Below are positions 58,606-64,000 of a stretch of DNA of 64,000 nt, piece by piece. The stretch's first letter is position 1. Each line of letters begins with the position of its first letter. The notes under the pieces were generated by a model. The model was not told the origin of the DNA. It saw only the letters and a program-made list of their open reading frames with translations, and searched no databases. The translations under genes were made by a program, and so were the position numbers. The DNA comes from Capsaspora owczarzaki ATCC 30864 (lineage: Eukaryota > Opisthokonta > Filasterea). The stretch lies in contig NW_011887296.1 in assembly GCF_000151315.2 (NCBI RefSeq), positions 529,095 through 593,094 on the forward strand. Direction: 5' to 3'.

Positions 58606-60530
58606 GGTCTGCGTAGAGGAGCAGCAAGGTCAAGCAGAATGGCAAGGGGGGGGCACAGGTCAGGTGAGTGGAAGCGGGGCAGTTTCAAAGATACGAGAGC
58701 AGGAAGCACATTTCGAAAAAGGACAAGTTTTGAAAAAAGAAAACCAAAAAAAAACTGTCAAACTCATTGCCAAAGGTCGCGTCACCGCAACCACCACCAC
58801 AGAGCACAAAGGCGGGGGGGGTGGTTGGAGGTTGTCCATCTATTAATGTTCTAGCGCAGCAAGAGTGGGACGAGGGTTGAGAGGGTCGTGCAAAGAGCAC
58901 AATCCACTTTGCTGTGAACGAAAACCGACAAAACAGGAGGTTCGTTCGCTTTTTGTTCTTTTGGTTTCTTTTTTGTTTTTGGGCTGAGTCGCCTTTTCTC
59001 AGCCCACACCGCAAGCAGACACTCCAAGGCGGCTTGTCGCGTTCATTGCTAATGTTGCTGCGACGAGAATCAGCAGGAAGAAATTGCTCCGGACGAAACA
59101 GGAAGCGCGAAACGAGCAACATACAGAAAATTGAAGGAAACCAAAAAAAGACTGACTGTCTTTCTTTCTTTCGCCTTAGCATCATGGAATAGAATCGGGA
59201 CGCATTTTGTGCGCAGATAAATGGTCGTTCCGCGAGCAGTAATGAAAACAATGACAGATATGATTATGATGGTGATGATCTTATTATTGGAACGATTCGA
59301 GCGAAGGTGCGGAAGCCGGGTTTCAATCTCACGTCCATCCTCTTGACGCCGGTCATTCCCCCGTTCTCGATAAAATTCATGTATCTGACCCCACTTGAGT
59401 AACTTGCCAAAGGGTTGGGGCTGGCGGTACCTCCTGAGCCGACTTCGATTTGGCTGGCTGTCAGCGCTCAAGGCTCAAACCCCTTTCACCCCCCCCCCCG
59501 TTTGTACATATAGGAGTTTCACTTTGAGCAAAGGGAAAATACCCAAATGTTCTTCCTTCAAACTTCACCGCCCTTCATGTGTTTTTGGTTGTTGTTTTGT
59601 TTTTTTTCAATCGAGGTGTGAATAATTTCACTTACCACATGAAACCAGCCTCGATTTGTTTCACTTTAAATCGCTTTTACAGGATGATCCCATTGCACCA
59701 ACATCCCAATGGACCAAAATTCACCCTCGTTTCCCCTTTTCTGATTGCCACCATCCTGAACATTAATAATTCAGAGGTGGTGGGCTAGGAACGGGCGCAT
59801 CTCGCTTGAGAGACCCCCCGCTGTCCCCATCGTCACCTATCGCCTTCCTCCTCTAGAATTCGACACAAGACTATATTCCAAGCACCTGTCGGGGGGTGAT
59901 CGGGACGGGGATAGGAAAAAGGGATTCGGTTTTTGACCTTTTTCTCTTCTTTTTGGTCTTTTGCTTGGGCCAGTGTCTATAAACCCATCATTGATTTATT
60001 CCACATAAAGTTTAAGTTAGATATAGGATGAACACGCCCCCGAGTTGTGTTTTGCCCAGGCCAAGTCAGCGAGACGGCAACCCTCCAAAGCGTTGCGGAG
60101 CTTTTTTTTTTTTTTTTTTTTTGTTCAAATTGAATGCGCGAGTGGAACTTTTGGTGTGATTAACCGATGGGTCAAGCGTTGTCGATGCCCGCAAGTCGGC
60201 CCCCCCCCGCTCCCACCTTCCTCAAGAATACTCAAACGAAAGCTAGTTACCTAGAAGCGCATCGGGGGACAACAGGGGACAAACAGTGGTGCTGCGGGGG
60301 GGGCTGGCCCAAATACCACCAGATGACCCCGGACACAACACTTTTGATCTTCTGATTTCAATCTTCTCATGGTTTTCATCCTTCTTCATCTTCCTCCTCC
60401 TCTTCATCTTCCTCCTCTTCATCCTTCTTCATCCTCTTCTTCATCTTCTTCATTCTTCCTCTTCGTTGCCTTGTTTCTTTGTCTTCATCTTGTAAACATT
60501 TTTGATTTGTTTTTGATTTGTTTTGTTTAC

Positions 60531-60570
<40 letters not shown>

Positions 60571-60597
60571 CAATCTTTGTTTTTGTTTTTTGTTTTG
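58606..60597. other. 2 kb divergent spacer
   Basis: Region between the starts of the dystrophin-like gene and the zinc-module gene. It holds poly(T) at 60102-60122 and 60536-60570 (35 T, ending 28 bases before the start codon), CTTC-rich repeats at about 60370-60460, and scattered C/G-runs. No coding exon or RNA gene is recognisable. Confidence 0.55.
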
Positions 60598-63500
60598 ATG
60601 ATGAGTTCCTCCACTCTTGGCGATGGACCGCACGAAGTCACTGCTCATCCGCATCCGGTGAGCTTCAGCTCCACTGCGGGATGGAGCTGTGACGGTGCAA
60701 GGACTGTCCCTGGCGGCTGCAGCGGCGGCTCCGTGTCGGGCGCACGTCGGTTTCGGTGCTGCGAGCGCTGCAATTTTGATCTGTGTGACAAGTGCGTTGC
60801 TGCAAGCCTGAAGAGCCCGCCTGCTGCCGATGCTGCTGCTGCTGCTGCTGCTGATGCTGCTGGTGCTTCTGCGTCCAACGCAGCACCGATTGGCGATGAT
60901 GAGCTCGTGTTCACCAAGCAGCACGGACATCCCGTCAAGTACTGCTCGCAGGCTGGTTGGAGCTGCGATGGATGCCGCGGCCGCCCTGAAGCCCCGATCA
61001 AGCGGTACAAGTGCGCGCAGGGCTGCAACTTTGACGTGTGCACGCCTTGCCTGATGAGCTCTCGGCTCGCGGCGGACGACCCCTCGGTGCTGCAGAAGGA
61101 AGTCGACGCGGCGACAGAGTTTTTCAGGTCGAAACTGTCCTACGCCAAGTCCCAGCCCGTGACCTGGATGGAACGCGTGACAGAGGCGTACACGGAAGTG
61201 CGTGCCCGGATTGCGACGCTGCAGGCCAACACGGCGTTGGCGACCAACAACGACCTGCAGGCCCTGATTGCACAGACGCAACTGACCATGGCAACGCACG
61301 AGGACAGCCTGATGGCGCAGGTGGCAGAGCGCAAGCTGGACGACGACAAGGGTTTTGTGCAGCGTCGGATTGCCTACGCCCGCCAGAATGGGCTGCGATT
61401 CATGGACCGTGTCGCTGAGGCACACACCGACGTGCAAACCCGACTGGCTGCGATGGAGACCAACGTGCACTACCAGCGCCTGGATCCTGGACTGCAGGCG
61501 TACATTGACGAGCAACGCGCGGCCGTGCAGGCGTACGAGCGCGAGCTGGCGCTGGAGAAGCGCAAGTCGGATCTGAGCGACGACATTGGCTACGTTCGTC
61601 GTCGGCACCAAGAGATTGTGAACAACCACCTGCCTCGTTTCCCCGACCGTGCTCGGGATGCAGCCAAGGAGGCAAAGCAGCGACTGGACAAGGTCGGTGA
61701 CTGCGAGGCGTTCTACGGCCTGGACGAGGTGGACACGTTCCTGGCCGAGTTTACACCAAAGCTGCGCGACGCACTCGCCGAGGCCGACCGACTGCTGCTG
61801 GAAGACGCCGTGTCCAAGGCGGTGTGGAACCCCAACCACTTTGTGGGCATGGCCATCGACACTCTCGATCGTATTGGCAGCTACGGTGATCAGGCACTTG
61901 GTCACTTCACCTCGTCGGAGGAGGGCTGGGCGCGACTCGAGTTTGAGCACGAAGACTGGCTGCAGCAGCCCGTGTTTCTGGAGGCCAAGCAAAAGTTCCG
62001 CGCCAAGGCGGACGAGTTCCGCAAGCGTCACGACGAGGTGGTGCTGAAGGAGGAGGCCAAGAAGGCGTTGGAGTCGGCGAGGTCCCTGCTGAGCTTTGTG
62101 GAGAGCTACCGACGCGGACACTTTGGACAGGCGCTCGACTACCTGCGACAGAGCAAGGACAAGACCGAGGCCATTCGTGCCGACGCCCGCTTGACTCGTC
62201 TGCCCGAAGTGCAAGAGTTCCTGCTCGAGCACACGGCTGCTCTGGCCGCCAAGCAGGCCGAGCTCGATGAAGAGCTGCTGACCAAGGAGGTTGCCGATGC
62301 GACAAGCAAGGCACTGCAGCTGCTGAGCTTTGTGCCCACCTACTTCAAGTCGGGGCACGAAGGACAGGCGCTCGACTACCTCCAGCAGAGCAAGGAGGCC
62401 TGCGACGCAGTGCTGACTGAGTCCAGGTTTGTTGGCCGACCGGAGCTCGAGCCCTTCTTGGTGCAGTACGGCGAAGGTCGGAAGGCCTTCGAGCAGCAGT
62501 ACCGCGAGACGGTGTTGGCCCGTACGTTCAAGGAGGCGACGGAGAAGGCGACACAGCTGCTGTCACATGCGTTCACCTACGATAACAGTGGACACTATGG
62601 GCAGGCGCTCGACTACCTGCGACAGGCCAGGCATGCTCACATGGATGCGATGACCGACGCGCGACTGCTGCAGGACATGCAGCAGGAGCTCGCGGCCTTT
62701 GATGGCCAGTTCAAGGCACGAGCGGCCGAGTATGAGCAGCTCTACAATGCCCGCACGTACGCTGAGCAGGCCAAGGAGGCTCGCGAGAACGTCAGCAGGC
62801 CGCTGGGCTTTGCGCGCATGCACCTGGACTCGCACCGCAACGGCCAGGCACTCGAGGACTTCCGTCGAGCCCAGTCTGCCTTGAAGGAGCTGCAGGACGA
62901 TCCACGATTCGCTGCCGATGCTGAGCTGCAGTCGTTCGCTGCCCAGCAGAGTGCACAGGTCGATGCGTTCAAGGCCGACTTTGAACAGCGCGCGGTGAGC
63001 GCCGACTACAAGCAGCAGAGCGAAGGAGCCCTGCAGCTGTTGTCACATGCCAACACCTACTTTGACTCGCACCACCGTTCACAGGCTCTCGACTACCTGC
63101 AGCAGGCCAAGCGCGCGGCGGCGGTCGTCAATGGCAGCACCACGTTTGCCAACGCAGCGTGTCTGCAAGAGGCGCTGGCCGCGTTCCGTACCCGCTTCAC
63201 CGCCGAGGCTGTTCGTTTTGCCGAGCGCTACGACACCGCTGTGCTTGATGGAGAGGTGCGCGAGGCGCTCGACACTGCGCGCCAGCAGCTGAACAACGCC
63301 AACACCTACTTTGACTCGCATCACGACGCGCAGTCGCTCGAGTACTTCCACAACGCGCGAGCACGCAGGGAGGAGATCCTTGGTAACGCTCGCTGGCGGG
63401 AACGACGTGGCGACGAGCTGCGTCGCTTCCAGACCGAGTTCGACGCGAATGCAGCAGACTACCTGCGTCGCTATGCGGATCGTGAGTTTGCCACCGAGCT

Positions 63501-64000
63501 CAACGCCGCAGAGTCCCTGTGTAACGACAACCTGTCGCATGCCAACACCTACTTTGACTCCCATCGCACTGGTCAGGCCCTCGACTACTACAGCAAGGCC
63601 ACGGCTGCTGCCGGCGCCCTGGCTGCTGACGCCCGGTTTACAGGCGTGCCTCGTGTCACCGCCTTCCTGCCGGACTTTGCGGCACGCGCCACCGCCTTCC
63701 GCACCCGCTTTGCCGAGCGCGAGTTTGCCGACCGCTTGAAGGAGGCACGCGACAAGGTCAGCACCAATCTGTCGCACGCCAACACCTACTTTGACTCGCA
63801 CCGCCGTTCGCAGGCCCTCGAGTATCTGCAGCAGGCGCGCACCGCACTGCTCGCCTATCGCGCCGACTCGCAGCTGTTGGCGGAAGAATCCACGTCAGCG
63901 TGGCTTGCTGATGTGGATGCAGGCATGCGCAGCTTCGAGCAGCGCTTTGCCGAGGTGGTCTTCAAGGAGCAGCTGGACAAGGCCATCGGCGGCATCACAC
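60598..64000 (+). CDS. Zinc-module protein with about 80-residue helical repeats (3' end beyond window)
   Basis: Uninterrupted reading frame of at least 1134 codons from ATG-ATG at 60598, running off the window. Two Cys-rich modules open it: GWSCDGA...FRCCERCNFDLCDKC and HGHPVKYCSQAGWSCDGC...YKCAQGCNFDVCTPC. Their W-x-C-D-x-C and C-N/D-F-D-x-C-x-x-C pattern is like DC1/C1-like or ZZ fingers. The rest is charged and helical. From about 62085 a repeat recurs every 78-84 residues with consensus L-S-H-A-N-T-Y-F-D-S-H-R-x-x-Q-A-L-D-Y-L, near 62085, 62320, 62556, 62801, 63036, 63289, 63528 and 63768. I do not recognise the family. No intron is needed anywhere in 3.4 kb, which is unusual for this window. 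Confidence 0.88.
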   Translation, partial: MMSSSTLGDGPHEVTAHPHPVSFSSTAGWSCDGARTVPGGCSGGSVSGARRFRCCERCNFDLCDKCVAASLKSPPAADAAAAAAADAAGASASNAAPIGDDELVFTKQHGHPVKYCSQAGWSCDGCRGRPEAPIKRYKCAQGCNFDVCTPCLMSSRLAADDPSVLQKEVDAATEFFRSKLSYAKSQPVTWMERVTEAYTEVRARIATLQANTALATNNDLQALIAQTQLTMATHEDSLMAQVAERKLDDDKGFVQRRIAYARQNGLRFMDRVAEAHTDVQTRLAAMETNVHYQRLDPGLQAYIDEQRAAVQAYERELALEKRKSDLSDDIGYVRRRHQEIVNNHLPRFPDRARDAAKEAKQRLDKVGDCEAFYGLDEVDTFLAEFTPKLRDALAEADRLLLEDAVSKAVWNPNHFVGMAIDTLDRIGSYGDQALGHFTSSEEGWARLEFEHEDWLQQPVFLEAKQKFRAKADEFRKRHDEVVLKEEAKKALESARSLLSFVESYRRGHFGQALDYLRQSKDKTEAIRADARLTRLPEVQEFLLEHTAALAAKQAELDEELLTKEVADATSKALQLLSFVPTYFKSGHEGQALDYLQQSKEACDAVLTESRFVGRPELEPFLVQYGEGRKAFEQQYRETVLARTFKEATEKATQLLSHAFTYDNSGHYGQALDYLRQARHAHMDAMTDARLLQDMQQELAAFDGQFKARAAEYEQLYNARTYAEQAKEARENVSRPLGFARMHLDSHRNGQALEDFRRAQSALKELQDDPRFAADAELQSFAAQQSAQVDAFKADFEQRAVSADYKQQSEGALQLLSHANTYFDSHHRSQALDYLQQAKRAAAVVNGSTTFANAACLQEALAAFRTRFTAEAVRFAERYDTAVLDGEVREALDTARQQLNNANTYFDSHHDAQSLEYFHNARARREEILGNARWRERRGDELRRFQTEFDANAADYLRRYADREFATELNAAESLCNDNLSHANTYFDSHRTGQALDYYSKATAAAGALAADARFTGVPRVTAFLPDFAARATAFRTRFAEREFADRLKEARDKVSTNLSHANTYFDSHRRSQALEYLQQARTALLAYRADSQLLAEESTSAWLADVDAGMRSFEQRFAEVVFKEQLDKAIGGIT
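62085..63850 (+). repeat. At least eight tandem coding repeats of about 240 bp
   Basis: The core AACACCTACTTTGACTC is nearly identical at DNA level in the copies near 63050, 63300, 63540 and 63780, and more diverged in the four earlier copies. This gradient suggests recent duplication or gene conversion towards the 3' side. Confidence 0.88.

Overview
The window is eukaryotic nuclear DNA from a compact, gene-dense genome. It holds 21 protein genes, nearly all split by GT-AG introns of about 60-700 bp. Coding DNA is GC-rich. Introns and intergenic spacers are full of poly(A)/poly(T) runs and triplet arrays. The gene set is opisthokont and animal-like (KLF/SP-type zinc fingers, a dystrophin WW-EF-ZZ core, SENP6/7-type SUMO protease, AGPAT5, importin-13) but mixed with polyglutamine proteins. 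This suggests a unicellular relative of animals, most likely a filasterean such as Capsaspora. That assignment is inference from gene content and style, not from a database match. Exon boundaries were worked out by hand from splice signals, phase and family alignments recalled from memory.

Layout. 1-7.6 kb: 3' end of an LRR protein (one repeat per exon), an AGPAT5-type acyltransferase, and a beta-adaptin on the minus strand. 7.6-16.5 kb: importin-13, an unrecognised Ser/Ala-rich nuclear-looking protein, and a VPS55 homologue. 16.8-24 kb: a PC-esterase/GDSL membrane protein, a PH-EF-hand-coiled-coil protein, and a polyQ KLF/SP-type factor. 23.9-30.3 kb: a 6.4 kb stretch in which I see no gene, upstream of the factor. 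30.3-44.7 kb: mainly mitochondrial proteins (SLC25 carrier, TIM8, NDUFS5, a membrane M48 peptidase resembling TMEM177, isovaleryl-CoA dehydrogenase) around a large SUMO-protease gene. 45-53.6 kb: SSU72, PMP70/ABCD3, an exon-per-repeat kelch protein, and TSR2. 53.9-64 kb: a dystrophin-like protein with C-terminal helical and calponin-homology modules, and the first 3.4 kb of a zinc-module protein with about 80-residue helical repeats that runs off the window.

Three proteins stand out as possibly undescribed. (i) A nine-exon reading frame joins an intact SENP6/7-like SUMO protease to a pseudokinase and a C-terminal RING finger. (ii) A dystrophin cysteine-rich core (WW, EF-hands, ZZ) is joined to a talin/HIP1-like helical segment and a C-terminal CH domain, the reverse of the animal dystrophin order. 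(iii) The last gene has two DC1/ZZ-like zinc modules followed by at least eight copies of a helical repeat that I do not recognise. I saw no retroelement, DNA transposon, tRNA, rRNA or CRISPR. The genes are mostly independent housekeeping units arranged as divergent or tail-to-tail pairs; the only visible functional grouping is the mitochondrial set.
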